A stretch of DNA of 64,000 nucleotides from CAVVNP01 sp963800235 (GTDB taxonomy: Bacteria; Actinomycetota; Acidimicrobiia; Acidimicrobiales; Iamiaceae): contig CAWDAD010000001.1 of assembly GCA_963800235.1 (NCBI GenBank), positions 496,001 to 560,000 of the forward strand, given 5' to 3'. Each line of letters opens with the position of its first letter. Positions within the stretch are counted from its first letter, which is position 1. Under the pieces are notes generated by a model that was not told the DNA's origin, searched no databases, and saw nothing but the letters and a program-made list of their open reading frames with translations. Made by a program: the position numbers and the translations under genes. Positions 51,928 through 60,749 of the stretch are shown here, in pieces.

Positions 51928-52714
51928 CCCGCTCCATGCGCCGGGTCTCGGGCCAGAAGTCGTTGGTGGCGAAGTGCTGGGTGCAGCGGTTGTCCCACAT
52001 GGCGATCGAGTCGACCTCCCACCGGAACCGGCACTGCACGCTCGGGTCGCCCGCGATGGCCTGCTCGAGCCGCAGGAGGATGGCGTCGCTCTCCTCCTCG
52101 TCGATGCCCTCGATGTGGTCGCCGAAGGCGCGGTTGGTGTAGATGCCCTTGGCCCCCGTCTCGGGGTGGGTGCGCACCACCGGGTGGCGGGCCGGCGGGT
52201 AGGTCTCGCGCATCTCCTCGCGCTTCTCCGGCTTGATCCGCCGCCCGAAGACCCGCAGGTAGTCGTGCACGCAGACCAGGTCGTCGATGCGCTCCTTCAG
52301 GTCGTCGGGCAGCCGCTGGTAGGCCATCTCGGTGTTGGCCCAGCAGGTGTCGCCGCCCACCGGCGGCAGCTCGCGGGCCCGCAGGATCGAACCCATCGAC
52401 GGCTCCTGGCGCCAGGTCACGTCGCTGTGCCAGCCGGCGGCGGCGTAGGGCTTCTCGGCGGTGGACAGGAGCTGGACGACCTCGGGGGCGACGCCGCCGT
52501 TCGGGGCGAAGGGGTGGACCTCGAGGTCGCCCCAGCGCCGACCGAAGGCGATGTGCTCCTCGGTCGAGAGGTGCTGGTCGCGGAAGAAGAGGACCTTGTG
52601 GTCGAGGAACAGCTTGTGGAGCTGCTCGAACCCGTCGTCGCCGAGGTCGACGAGGTCGACGCCTCGCACCTCGGCGCCGAGCGCCGCGGTGAGCGGGTGG
52701 GCGGTGATGGCCAT
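51899..52714 (-). CDS. TauD/TfdA-family Fe(II)/2-oxoglutarate dioxygenase
   Basis: A 271-aa dioxygenase. The iron triad is His96-x-Asp98 (WHSDVTW) and the distal His in DNRCTQHFATNDF; the 2-oxoglutarate-binding Arg is in RRMERVTVAGD. The N-terminus (LGAEVRGVDLVDLGDDGFEQLHKLFLDHKVLFFRDQHLS) is typical. These enzymes hydroxylate taurine, aryloxyalkanoates or other sulfonates/acids. It is on the same strand as the P450, 46 bases downstream of it, suggesting a two-gene oxidative operon. The ATG at 52714 follows GGGTCCCG. The substrate is unknown. Confidence 0.93.
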   Translation of the reverse strand: MAITAHPLTAALGAEVRGVDLVDLGDDGFEQLHKLFLDHKVLFFRDQHLSTEEHIAFGRRWGDLEVHPFAPNGGVAPEVVQLLSTAEKPYAAAGWHSDVTWRQEPSMGSILRARELPPVGGDTCWANTEMAYQRLPDDLKERIDDLVCVHDYLRVFGRRIKPEKREEMRETYPPARHPVVRTHPETGAKGIYTNRAFGDHIEGIDEEESDAILLRLEQAIAGDPSVQCRFRWEVDSIAMWDNRCTQHFATNDFWPETRRMERVTVAGDRPY

Positions 52715-52760
52715 GGCGGGACCCCCGGGATCGCGGCCGTCGGGCCAGTATGGCGGCCGC

Positions 52761-54029
52761 TCAGGCCGGGTGGAAGCGCACCGGGAGGTGCTTGATCCCG
52801 CCGATGAAGTTCGAGCGCAGGCGGTCGGCGGCGCCGAGGGCCTCGACGCGTTCGACCCGTTCGGCCAGCTCGGCGAAGAGCACCTGGATCTCCATGCGGG
52901 CCAGCTGCGCGCCGAGGCAGAAGTGCGGGCCGCCGCCGCCGAAGGCGATGTGCGGGTTGGGGTTGCGGGTGATGTCGAAGCGGAACGGGTCGTCGAACAC
53001 CGCCTCGTCGCGGTTGGCCGAGACGTACCAGATGCTGACCTTGTCCCCCGCCCGCAGCGCCTGGCCGCCGAGCTCGGTGTCGGTGGTGACGTTGCGCCGG
53101 AAGTAGAGGACCGGCGACGCCCACCGCAGGATCTCCTCGGTGGCGGTGCCGATGCGGGCGCCGACGTCGTCGGCCAGCAGGTCGAACTGGTCGGGGTGCT
53201 CGAGGAAGGCGTTCATGCCGTGGGCGATGGCGTTGCGCGTCGTCTCGTTGCCGGCGACGGAGAGCAGCAGGAAGAACAGGTTGAAGTCGAGGTCGGAGAG
53301 CGACTCGCCGTCGATCTCGGCCCCGAGCAGGGCGGTGATGATGTCGTCGCCCGGCTCGCCCTCGGCGGCGGCCGCCCGGTGGTGGTCGGCCAGCTCCTGG
53401 GCGTAGAGGAACATCTCGATCTGGGCCTCCCGGAGCGCCTCCTGGCTGACCTGGTACTCGGGGTCGTCCGAGCCGATCATCCGGTTGCTCCAGTCGAAGA
53501 TCCGGTGGCGGTCCTCGTGGGGCACGCCGATCAGCTCGGCGATGACCTCGAGGGGCAGCTCCGCGGCCACGTCGACCACGAAGTCGGCCTCGCCGGCGTC
53601 GATGGCCCGCTCCAGGATCGGGACGGCCAGGTCGCGGATGTGCTCCTGCATCCGGCCGATCATCCGCGGGGTGAAGCCCCGGTTGACCAGCCGTCGGTAC
53701 CGGGTGTGGTCCGGCGGGTCCATGTAGAGCATGAGCCTGCCCCCGGCCTCCTGGGCCTCGGCCTGGGGCATGCCCTCCTCCAGCCCGACCACCCCGCCAC
53801 GGTGGGCGGCGGAGGAGAAGGTCCCCGCGTCCCGGCTCACCGCGACCACGTCGTCGTAGCGGGTGACCACCCAGAAGCCCGGGCCGCCGGGCTCGGGGTG
53901 GTGGAACACCGGGGCGTTGGCCCGCAGCCAGGTGAACCACCCGTGGGGCACGTCCTCGCGGAACCGGTCACGATCGAGCAGGTCGATCGGCGGTGCCGGA
54001 TCGGTGGTCGCAGACGAGTCGACGGTCAT
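52761..54029 (-). CDS. Cytochrome P450
   Basis: A 422-aa soluble bacterial P450. The heme-thiolate Cys371 lies in FGGGGPHFCLGAQLAR, the I-helix oxygen motif is AGNETTR, the K-helix is EEILRW and the meander/PERF area FRRNVTTDTELGGQALRAG. The sequence pattern (MDPPDHTRYRRLVNRGFTPR, AYNG-less N-terminus) resembles steroid- and terpenoid-hydroxylating actinobacterial families such as CYP125/CYP142/CYP124, but family assignment needs a search. Its ATG has a GAAGGGG ribosome site. The divergent AMP-ligase gene and the KstR-like box at 54091-54104 suggest a catabolic role. Confidence 0.95.
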   Translation of the reverse strand: MTVDSSATTDPAPPIDLLDRDRFREDVPHGWFTWLRANAPVFHHPEPGGPGFWVVTRYDDVVAVSRDAGTFSSAAHRGGVVGLEEGMPQAEAQEAGGRLMLYMDPPDHTRYRRLVNRGFTPRMIGRMQEHIRDLAVPILERAIDAGEADFVVDVAAELPLEVIAELIGVPHEDRHRIFDWSNRMIGSDDPEYQVSQEALREAQIEMFLYAQELADHHRAAAAEGEPGDDIITALLGAEIDGESLSDLDFNLFFLLLSVAGNETTRNAIAHGMNAFLEHPDQFDLLADDVGARIGTATEEILRWASPVLYFRRNVTTDTELGGQALRAGDKVSIWYVSANRDEAVFDDPFRFDITRNPNPHIAFGGGGPHFCLGAQLARMEIQVLFAELAERVERVEALGAADRLRSNFIGGIKHLPVRFHPA

Positions 54030-54052
54030 GGCGGGCCCCTTCGTCGATCGCG

Positions 54053-54058
54053 ATCCTA
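54053..54058 (-). promoter_or_regulatory. -10 element TAGGAT for the P450-TauD operon
   Basis: Minus-strand TAGGAT 23 bases before the ATG at 54029, with GAAGGGG in the short leader. The KstR-like box lies about 33 bases further upstream. Confidence 0.5.
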
Positions 54059-54090
54059 GGACCGCTCCCCGCGACGATTGCCGCCAAAAC

Positions 54091-54104
54091 GAGAACGTGT
54101 TCTA
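54091..54104. promoter_or_regulatory. KstR-like operator in the P450 / AMP-ligase divergon
   Basis: The 14-mer GAGAACGTGTTCTA contains the inverted repeat AGAAC-GT-GTTCT and fits the TNNAACNNGTTNNA consensus of KstR/KstR2-type TetR repressors except for the first base. It overlaps the promoter area of the ligase (TACTTC at 54103-54108) and lies upstream of the P450 -10. Regulator identity is inferred from motif alone; no TetR gene is in the window. Confidence 0.55.
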
Positions 54105-54112
54105 CTTCGGGC

Positions 54113-55759
54113 GTGGCCTTCAACCTCGCCGACCTGGCCGAGCACACCGCCGACCTGCTCCCCGACCGCACCGCGCTCGTCGTCGGCGACCGCCGGCTGT
54201 CCTTCAGTGAGCTCGACGCCAGGGCCAACCGCTTGGCCCACCACCTGCGGTCGGCCGGCATCGGGCGGGACGACCACGTGGCCATCTACGCCTACAACTC
54301 GCTCGAGTACGTCGAGGCCATGCTCGCCGCCTACAAGCTGCGGGCCGTCCCCATCAACGTGAACTACCGCTACGTCGAGGACGAGCTGACCTACCTGTTC
54401 GACAACGCCGACGTGGTGGCGGTGGTCTTCCAGGCCGAGTTCGCGCCCCGCATCGCCGCCGTGCGCGACCGCCTCCCCCTGCTGCGCCACCTGGTGCAGG
54501 TCGGTGACGGCGCCCCCGGCTCCCTCACCGGCGCGGTCGACTACGAGTCGGCGCTGGCCGAGCAGTCGCCCGAGCGCGACTTCGAGCCACGTGACGACGG
54601 CGACCGCTACATCCTCTACACCGGCGGCACCACCGGCCTGCCGAAGGGCGTGGTGTGGCGCCACGAGGACGTGTGGCGCACCCTCGGTGGCGGCATCGAC
54701 TTCGTCACCGGCGAGCGCATCGAGGACGAGTGGCTGCTGGCCCGCACCGCGGCCGACACCGACCCGCAGACGGGCCTGGTGCTGGCCCCGCTCATGCACG
54801 GCGCCGCCCAGTGGGCCACCCTCGGTGGCCTGTTCAAGGGCGTCACCAACGTGGTGCTCCCCCGCTTCGACCCCCACCTGGTCTGGGACGCGGTCGAGCG
54901 CTACCGCATCGCGGTGGTCACCATCACCGGCGACGCCATGGCCATCCCGCTGATCGACGCGCTGCGGGCCGGCCGTCCCGACGCGGGCACGCCGTACGAC
55001 ACGAGCGCGCTGGTCGCCATCGCCTCGACCGCCGCGGTCTTCTCGCCCACGGTCAAGGACCAGCTGTTCGAGCTGCTGCCCGGGGTGATCATCAGCGAGG
55101 CGGTCGGCTCGACCGAGGGGGGCTTCAACGGCATGCGCCTGGTCGAGCCGGGAGCCACCGCCGGACCCGACGGCGGGCTGATCAACGTCCCCCTCGGACC
55201 GGACTCGGTGATCATCGGTGACGACGACCGCCCGGTCGCTCCCGGCCAGGTCGGCCGCCTGGCCCGGGGCGGCAACGTGCCCGTCGGGTACTACAAGGAC
55301 CCGGAGAAGACGGCGGCGACCTTCATCGAGGTCGAGGGTCGTCGCCACGCGGTGCCCGGCGACCTGGCCCGCCTCGAGCTCGACGGCACCATGACCCTGC
55401 TCGGGCGGGGCTCGCAGTGCATCAACTCCGGCGGCGAGAAGGTGTTCCCCGAGGAGGTCGAGTCGGCGCTGAAGTCGCACCCGGACGTGTTCGACGCCCT
55501 GGTCGTGGGGGTCGCCGACGAGCGCTGGGGCCAGACCGTGGCCGCGGTGGTCGAGCCGCGATCGGGCACCGACCCGACCCTCGACGTCCTGGCCGGCCAC
55601 TGCCGCGCCCGCCTGGCCGGCTACAAGGTCCCCCGCCGACTGCAGCTGGTCGAGGCCATGCCCCGGCACCCGAGCGGCAAGCCCGACTACCGGCGGGCCG
55701 CGGCGCTGCTCGCGGAGCGGGTCGACGCCGCCGAGGTCGGGACGGGCGGCGCGCCGTGA
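54113..55759 (+). CDS. Acyl-CoA synthetase (AMP-binding ligase)
   Basis: A 548-aa ANL-superfamily ligase that would activate a carboxylic acid as its CoA thioester. Adenylate-forming motif P-loop YTGGTTGLPKGVVW, A5-like SEAVGSTEGGFN, A7/A8 hinge LARLELDGTMTLLGRGSQCINSGGEKVFPEEVE and the A10 lysine in HPSGKPDYR are all present. The style matches FadD-type ligases of steroid/fatty-acid side-chain degradation in actinobacteria. GTG 54113 is chosen because a -10-like TACTTC and the KstR-like box lie just upstream. It starts a four-gene operon with tight or overlapping junctions to 59003. Confidence 0.92.
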   Translation: MAFNLADLAEHTADLLPDRTALVVGDRRLSFSELDARANRLAHHLRSAGIGRDDHVAIYAYNSLEYVEAMLAAYKLRAVPINVNYRYVEDELTYLFDNADVVAVVFQAEFAPRIAAVRDRLPLLRHLVQVGDGAPGSLTGAVDYESALAEQSPERDFEPRDDGDRYILYTGGTTGLPKGVVWRHEDVWRTLGGGIDFVTGERIEDEWLLARTAADTDPQTGLVLAPLMHGAAQWATLGGLFKGVTNVVLPRFDPHLVWDAVERYRIAVVTITGDAMAIPLIDALRAGRPDAGTPYDTSALVAIASTAAVFSPTVKDQLFELLPGVIISEAVGSTEGGFNGMRLVEPGATAGPDGGLINVPLGPDSVIIGDDDRPVAPGQVGRLARGGNVPVGYYKDPEKTAATFIEVEGRRHAVPGDLARLELDGTMTLLGRGSQCINSGGEKVFPEEVESALKSHPDVFDALVVGVADERWGQTVAAVVEPRSGTDPTLDVLAGHCRARLAGYKVPRRLQLVEAMPRHPSGKPDYRRAAALLAERVDAAEVGTGGAP

Positions 55760-56937
55760 CCGCCGCTCCCCCCGACCTGGCCGCCGAGCTCGGCATCGAG
55801 TACCCGATCTTCGCCTTCTCCCACTGCCGGGACGTCGTGGCCGCGGTCACCAACGCCGGCGGCATGGGCGTGCTCGGCGCCCTGGCCTTCAGCCCCGACG
55901 AGCTGGAGATGGAGCTGACCTGGATCGACGAGCACGTCGACGGCCGCCCGTACGGGGTCGACGTGGTCATGCCGGTGCGCTCGCTCGACCGCGACGAGGG
56001 CATCGCCGACACCACCGACATCGGCGCGCAGCTCCGGGCCCACATCCCCCAGGAGCACTGGGACTACACCGACCGCATCCTGACCGAGCACGGCGTCGAC
56101 GTGGCCGGCGGTCGCGACCTGGAGGCGGGTGCCGGCCTCGGCGCCGGGGTGCTCGGCTGGACCGCGGCCACCGGCGCACCGCAGATCGACATCGCCCTGT
56201 CCCACCCCATCTCCCTGCTGGCCTCGGCGCTCGGCCCGCCGCCCAAGGCGGCCATCGACCAGGCCCACGAGCAGGGGGTGAAGGTGGCCGCCCTGATCGG
56301 GCGGGTCGCCCAGGCCGAGCGCGACGTGGCCCTCGGCGTCGACGTGATCATCGCCCAGGGCTACGAGGCCGGTGGCCACACCGGCGAGGTCGCCACCATG
56401 GTGCTGGTGCCCGACGTGGTCGACGCCGTGGCCCCGGTGCCGGTCCTGGCCGCCGGCGGCATCGGCAGCGGTCGCCAGATGGCGGCGGCCATGGCCCTGG
56501 GCGCGGCCGGCGTCTGGACCGGCTCGATCTGGCTGACCGTGGCCGAGAACGGCACCGGCGACGCCGTCACCCGCAAGCTGCTGGCCGCCACCTCCACCGA
56601 CACCGTCCGCTCCCGGGCCTTCACCGGCAAGCCCGCCCGCCAGCTGCGCACCGCCTGGACCGACGCGTGGGAGGCGCCCGACTCCCCCGGCACCCTGCCG
56701 ATGCCGCTGCAGTTCATCCTCAACTCCTACGCCACCGCCAAGATGGGCGCCCATCCGCCCGAGTCGCTGGTCGGCATGCCGGTCGGCCAGATCGTGAGCC
56801 GCATGGACCGGGTGCGCTCGGCCCGCCAGGTCGTGCTCGACCTGGTCTCCGAGTACGTCGATGTGACCGAGCGCCTGCATGCTGGGCTCACCCCGGAGCC
56901 CTCGAACCCGCCCGACTCCTCGACCAGGGAGGCCTGA
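55756..56937 (+). CDS. Nitronate monooxygenase / 2-nitropropane dioxygenase-like
   Basis: A 393-aa FMN-dependent TIM-barrel protein of the NMO/enoyl-ACP-reductase-II superfamily. The phosphate-binding glycine pattern appears as VPVLAAGGIGSGRQMAAAMALGAAGVWTGS, and the family's GYEAGGHTGE is complete with the proposed catalytic His. In catabolic operons such proteins often act as enoyl-CoA- or nitronate-oxidising flavoenzymes rather than true NMOs. The GTG overlaps the ligase stop (GTGA). The N-terminus (GIEYPIFAFSHCRDVVAAVTNAGGMGVLGA) is standard. Confidence 0.9.
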   Translation: MTAAPPDLAAELGIEYPIFAFSHCRDVVAAVTNAGGMGVLGALAFSPDELEMELTWIDEHVDGRPYGVDVVMPVRSLDRDEGIADTTDIGAQLRAHIPQEHWDYTDRILTEHGVDVAGGRDLEAGAGLGAGVLGWTAATGAPQIDIALSHPISLLASALGPPPKAAIDQAHEQGVKVAALIGRVAQAERDVALGVDVIIAQGYEAGGHTGEVATMVLVPDVVDAVAPVPVLAAGGIGSGRQMAAAMALGAAGVWTGSIWLTVAENGTGDAVTRKLLAATSTDTVRSRAFTGKPARQLRTAWTDAWEAPDSPGTLPMPLQFILNSYATAKMGAHPPESLVGMPVGQIVSRMDRVRSARQVVLDLVSEYVDVTERLHAGLTPEPSNPPDSSTREA

Positions 56938-56940
56938 CCC

Positions 56941-58176
56941 GTGACCGCCACCGACGCACCGACCGACGACCGGTACACGATCATCTCGGCCGACTGCCAC
57001 GCCGGCGGCAGCCACAAGGCCTACCGCGAGTACCTCGACCCGAGGTTCCTCGACGACTTCGACGCCTGGCGGGGCAGGTACAAGAACCCGTACAAGGACC
57101 TCGGCGACAACCGGCGGCTGCGCAACTGGGACAACGACCTGCGCAACGGCCAGCAGGAGGAGGACGGCATCGCCGGCGAGGTGGTGTTCCCGAACACGGT
57201 GCCGCCGTTCTTCCCGAGCTTCGTGCTGTTCGCCAAGCCGCCGACCGACGACGAGTACGAGCACCGCCACGCCGGGGTGCAGGCCCACAACCGGTGGCTG
57301 GTCGACTTCTGCGGCGACTTCCCCGAGCGGCGGGCCGGCGTGGGCCAGATCTTCCTGAACGACGTCGAGGACGCCATCGCCGACGTGCGCTGGATCGTCG
57401 ACCACGGCCTGCGGGGCGGGGTGCTGCTGCCCAACATCGCCCCCGACGTGAAGTGGGTGAAGCCGCTCTACGACCCCTGCTACGACCCGCTGTGGGAGGT
57501 GCTGCAGGACCTCGAGGTGCCGGTCAACGTGCACAGCGGCACGGGCAACCCCGACTACGGCGACTACCCCGTGTCGATGCTGCTCTACATCAACGAGGTG
57601 CCCTTCTACACCGAGCGCCCGCTGGTGCAGATGATCCTCTCGGGCGTGTTCGAGCGCTTCCCCCGGTTGAAGTTCGTGATCACCGAGGCCGGCTGCGCCT
57701 GGGTGCCGCCGCTGCTCGAGCGGCTCGACTGGGTGATCCGCAGCATCCGCGACACCGGTGCCACCGGCGAGATCCGCTACGGCGCCGACCACGTGCTGCA
57801 GAAGGACGCCACCGAGTACTTCCACCAGAACGTGTGGATGGGTGTCAGCCAGCCCCGCGACGCCGACGTCGAGGCCCTGCCGACCATCGGCCTCGACCGG
57901 TTCATGTGGGGCAGCGACTACCCCCACGACGAGGGCACCTACCCGTACACCACCGAGAACCTGCGGGCCCGGTTCTCCGACGTGCCCGAGGCCGACCTGC
58001 GCAAGGTCCTGGCCGGCAACGCCGCCGAGCTGTACGGCTTCGACCTCGACGCCCTCGCTCCGCTGGCCGCCCGCATCGGCCCGACCGTCGAGGAGGTCGC
58101 CACCCCGATCGACGCCGTGCCCGACAAGACGCTCGAGCGCATGAGCGGCGACATGGACACCCGAGCCATCAAGTGA
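56941..58176 (+). CDS. Amidohydrolase (ACMSD-like, metal-dependent)
   Basis: A 411-aa amidohydrolase-2 family protein. The metal ligands are suggested by IISADCHAGG (here D-C-H, where the family often has D-x-H), HSGTGN, ITEAGCAW and the C-terminal MWGSDYPHDEGTYP (Asp, His). Members decarboxylate or hydrolyse ring-cleavage products, for example aminocarboxymuconate-type acids. It starts with GTG 3 bases after the NMO stop and overlaps the next gene by 4 bases, so it belongs to the same operon. The real substrate is unknown. Confidence 0.9.
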   Translation: MTATDAPTDDRYTIISADCHAGGSHKAYREYLDPRFLDDFDAWRGRYKNPYKDLGDNRRLRNWDNDLRNGQQEEDGIAGEVVFPNTVPPFFPSFVLFAKPPTDDEYEHRHAGVQAHNRWLVDFCGDFPERRAGVGQIFLNDVEDAIADVRWIVDHGLRGGVLLPNIAPDVKWVKPLYDPCYDPLWEVLQDLEVPVNVHSGTGNPDYGDYPVSMLLYINEVPFYTERPLVQMILSGVFERFPRLKFVITEAGCAWVPPLLERLDWVIRSIRDTGATGEIRYGADHVLQKDATEYFHQNVWMGVSQPRDADVEALPTIGLDRFMWGSDYPHDEGTYPYTTENLRARFSDVPEADLRKVLAGNAAELYGFDLDALAPLAARIGPTVEEVATPIDAVPDKTLERMSGDMDTRAIK

Positions 58177-59003
58177 GCCCGGTCGTCCTCGTCGACGAGC
58201 CGGCGGAGCGGGTGCGGCGGTTCACCCTCAACCGGCCCGAGAAGCGCAACGCCCTGAACCACGCCCTGCGCGGCGACCTGATCGCCGGGTTGCAGGAGGC
58301 CGACCAGGACCCCGCCGTCCGGGTGTCGATCGTGCGGGGCGCCGGCACCTGCTTCTCGGCCGGCTACGAGCTGGGCGACGGGAACGAGGGGCAGGAGATG
58401 CCGCACTTCACCGCCGGCGGGGAGGGCCAGTGGCCCCGCCACGTGACCGAGACCTGGATGGGCATCTGGGACCTGGCCAAGCCGGTGGTCGCCCAGGTCC
58501 ACGGCTGGTGCCTGGCCGGCGGCAGCGAGCTGGCCACCGGCTGCGACCTGGTCTACGTGGCCGAGGACGCCATGATGGGCTACCCGGCGGTGCGGTTCGG
58601 GGTGCCCGACATGCACTTCCACCCGTGGCTGCTCGGCATGCGGGCCGCCATGGAGATGATGCTCACCGGCGACGCCATCTCCGGCCTCGAGGCGGTCCGG
58701 TTGGGGTGGGCCAACCGGGCGTTCCCCGCCGACGACCTCGACGACGAGGTGCTGGCCGTCGCCGAGCGGATCGCCCTGATCCCGACCGACGTCTCGTCGC
58801 TGAACAAGCGGGTCGTGCACCGGGCGATGGACGCCATGGGCATGCGGGCCGCCATCCGCCAGGGCACCGAGCTGTGCGCCCTCGGCACCAAGGCCGCCAC
58901 CTTCGAGTCGTTCATCGGCTCCCGCTCCGGCCGCCTCACCGCGGCCCTGCAGGAGCGCGACGCCCCCTTCGGCGACTACCGCGCCGCCGCCCCCGGGGAC
59001 TGA
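58173..59003 (+). CDS. Enoyl-CoA hydratase/isomerase family protein
   Basis: A 276-aa crotonase-fold protein. The N-terminal NRPEKRNALNHALRGDL, oxyanion-hole CFSAGYELGDG and HGWCLAGGSELATGCDLVYVAEDA are present; the last carries the first catalytic Glu region. The second catalytic Glu position of true hydratases appears to be lost (FGVPDMHFHPWLLG instead of a G-P/E-GG-like loop), so isomerase, hydrolase or lyase activity is as likely as hydration. GTG 58173 overlaps the previous stop, making it the last gene of the operon, which ends at a hairpin shared with the convergent gene. Confidence 0.9.
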   Translation: MSPVVLVDEPAERVRRFTLNRPEKRNALNHALRGDLIAGLQEADQDPAVRVSIVRGAGTCFSAGYELGDGNEGQEMPHFTAGGEGQWPRHVTETWMGIWDLAKPVVAQVHGWCLAGGSELATGCDLVYVAEDAMMGYPAVRFGVPDMHFHPWLLGMRAAMEMMLTGDAISGLEAVRLGWANRAFPADDLDDEVLAVAERIALIPTDVSSLNKRVVHRAMDAMGMRAAIRQGTELCALGTKAATFESFIGSRSGRLTAALQERDAPFGDYRAAAPGD

Positions 59004-59037
59004 CCCGCACGCAGGCCCCGCCGCGTCGGGCCGGTCA
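59001..59037. terminator. Bidirectional hairpin at the end of the catabolic operon
   Basis: Inner stem GGCCC (59014-59018) / GGGCC (59028-59032) plus outer TGACC (59001-59005) / GGTCA (59033-59037). Like the hairpin at 36022, it includes both gene stop codons. Confidence 0.45.
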
Positions 59038-59430
59038 GGTGGCCGCCACCCGGACGCCGCTCGCCGACCAGGTGACCTCGACGGTGCGGTGGCGACCCTC
59101 GGCCGTGGCCTGGTAGCGGGCCACGAAGGTCCGGCCGAGCCGCAGGAAGACCACCGGCTTCTGACCGGGGCGGGACAGGAACCGGCCGAGGTCGTCGCCC
59201 GGATCGCCCTCGAACACCGCCCGCCGGTTGAGCACGTACACCTGGTCGAGGGTGGTGCCGGCGAAGCTGCGGCGGGCCGACGCCACCAGCTCGGTCGTCC
59301 GGCGGTCGATGGCGTCGGAGCCGTGGCGGCCGAGCAGCACCACCGCCAGGCCGGACCCGACCAGGAGGACCACCAGCACGATCGCCAACCACGGCCGACG
59401 CGGTCGCTCCGCCGTGGGCTGGTCGGGCAC
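59035..59430 (-). CDS. Small single-pass membrane protein, unknown
   Basis: A 131-aa protein with one N-terminal membrane helix (WLAIVLVVLLVGSGLAVVLL) and an extracytoplasmic domain of ~95 residues with Arg/Asp pattern, ending in a short beta-strand region (RTVEVTWSASGVRVAAT). I do not recognise the family. GTG 59430 is set by TACCGT ending 8 bases upstream. It is convergent with the enoyl-CoA hydratase gene. Confidence 0.75.
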   Translation of the reverse strand: MPDQPTAERPRRPWLAIVLVVLLVGSGLAVVLLGRHGSDAIDRRTTELVASARRSFAGTTLDQVYVLNRRAVFEGDPGDDLGRFLSRPGQKPVVFLRLGRTFVARYQATAEGRHRTVEVTWSASGVRVAAT

Positions 59431-59438
59431 GTCGATCG

Positions 59439-59444
59439 ACGGTA
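59439..59444 (-). promoter_or_regulatory. Leaderless -10 element TACCGT for the small membrane protein
   Basis: Minus-strand TACCGT ends 8 bases before the GTG at 59430. Confidence 0.55.
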
Positions 59445-59482
59445 GCGATCGACACCCGCGGCTCGGCCAGCGGGGAAGCGGT

Positions 59483-60742
59483 TCAGGCGGCGGCCCCGGA
59501 GGGCTCGGCTGGTCGTCGACGGTCCGGATCCGGGATGCCGTCGGGATCGCGGACTCGGTCGAGCCGCCGGTGGTGACGCTGGCTGCGCAGGGTCCGTCCG
59601 GCCGGGGTCGTCCACGTGAAGGTCTGGTCGGGCTCGGCGGCCATCGACCAGCCGGCCCGATGGGTGACGCCGTGGTGGTGGCGGCACAGCAGGGCCAGGA
59701 CGGGCACGTCGGTGCAGCCGTCCTCGGCGTCCCACTCGGTGACGTGGTGGACGTCGCACCACCCGACGGGCCGGTCGCAGCCCGGGAACACGCAGCCCCC
59801 GTCGCGCTCGGCGAGGGCCAGGCGCTGACCGGGGCTGGCGTGGCGCTTGGAGCGGCCGAGCCGCAACGGCACGCCCGTCGGGTCGATCCACATGGCCCGC
59901 CACACCGCGTCGGCGCACAGCCCCTGGAGCACGTCGGGCTTCACCGGCACGCCGTCCGCCGTGGTCGCCCACGGCGCCAGCCCGTCGTGGCCCTGGTCGG
60001 GGCGGAGCACCACCACGACCTCCGGGCGCGGGGCGCGTGACTCGGCCAGCACGCAGGCGCCCGACCGCCGGCAGATCTCGACCAGCGCCTCGGCCCGCAG
60101 CTCGGCCCGCGACGGCACGACCTGCTCGGGATCCTGGTCGTGGTCGCGCACCGCCCGGCGCCACAGCTCGTCGGTCACCCGCTCGAGCTCGGTGGTCACC
60201 ACCGGCGCCTGGGCGGCATCGAGACCGGCGAAGAGGTGCACCAGCCCGTCGATCACCGGCGAGCAGAAGGCGGTGCCGACCCGGTCGCGGGCCGGGTCGT
60301 GGCCCCCGTCGTCGTCGAGCTGGTCGGCCAGGTACCGCACCAGGTTGCGCCACCGCCCGAACCGGGTGCCCCGAGCTTCGTCGATGAGGAGCTGCTGCAC
60401 CGCCGCCACCTTGCCGGCGATGCGCGGGTTGGCCGCCTTCACGATCACCTCGACGTGCGCCCACGACAGCTCGCCGGCCTCCAACGCCGCCAGCACCCGG
60501 TCGAGCTCGGCCACCAGTCGCCTCGACCGCTCGACGTGCGACCGGGCGGCGCCCACCGCCAGGCCCGTCTCGGCCGCCACCCACGCCCCTGTCGACAGCC
60601 CGAACTGGCGGTCGGTCGTGCCCCGCCGCTCGAGCTCGGCCTCGACCCTCGCCACCTCGGCGTCACGCCGGCGTTGCTCGCGCTCGAGCCACAGCCGCCG
60701 CTCGCACAGCTCCTCGTCGCTCGCCGCACCCACCTCGAACAC
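59483..60742 (-). CDS. HNH endonuclease of the DUF222 / 13E12 repeat family
   Basis: A 419-aa protein typical of high-copy actinobacterial '13E12' families. The N-terminal DUF222 region is helical (RRLVAELDRVLAALEAGELSWAHVEVIVKAAN). The C-terminal HNH nuclease has CVFPGCDRPVGWCDVHHVTEWDAEDGCTDVPVLALLCRHHHGVTH, with Cys pairs for zinc and the catalytic His. These are usually orphan, mobile-associated genes, but no transposon ends were seen here. I take GTG 60742 because TACGAT lies 7 bases upstream; the ATG at 60751 would fall inside that hexamer and is the alternative (3 residues longer). Confidence 0.9.
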   Translation of the reverse strand: MFEVGAASDEELCERRLWLEREQRRRDAEVARVEAELERRGTTDRQFGLSTGAWVAAETGLAVGAARSHVERSRRLVAELDRVLAALEAGELSWAHVEVIVKAANPRIAGKVAAVQQLLIDEARGTRFGRWRNLVRYLADQLDDDGGHDPARDRVGTAFCSPVIDGLVHLFAGLDAAQAPVVTTELERVTDELWRRAVRDHDQDPEQVVPSRAELRAEALVEICRRSGACVLAESRAPRPEVVVVLRPDQGHDGLAPWATTADGVPVKPDVLQGLCADAVWRAMWIDPTGVPLRLGRSKRHASPGQRLALAERDGGCVFPGCDRPVGWCDVHHVTEWDAEDGCTDVPVLALLCRHHHGVTHRAGWSMAAEPDQTFTWTTPAGRTLRSQRHHRRLDRVRDPDGIPDPDRRRPAEPSGAAA

Positions 60743-60749
60743 AGGTTCC

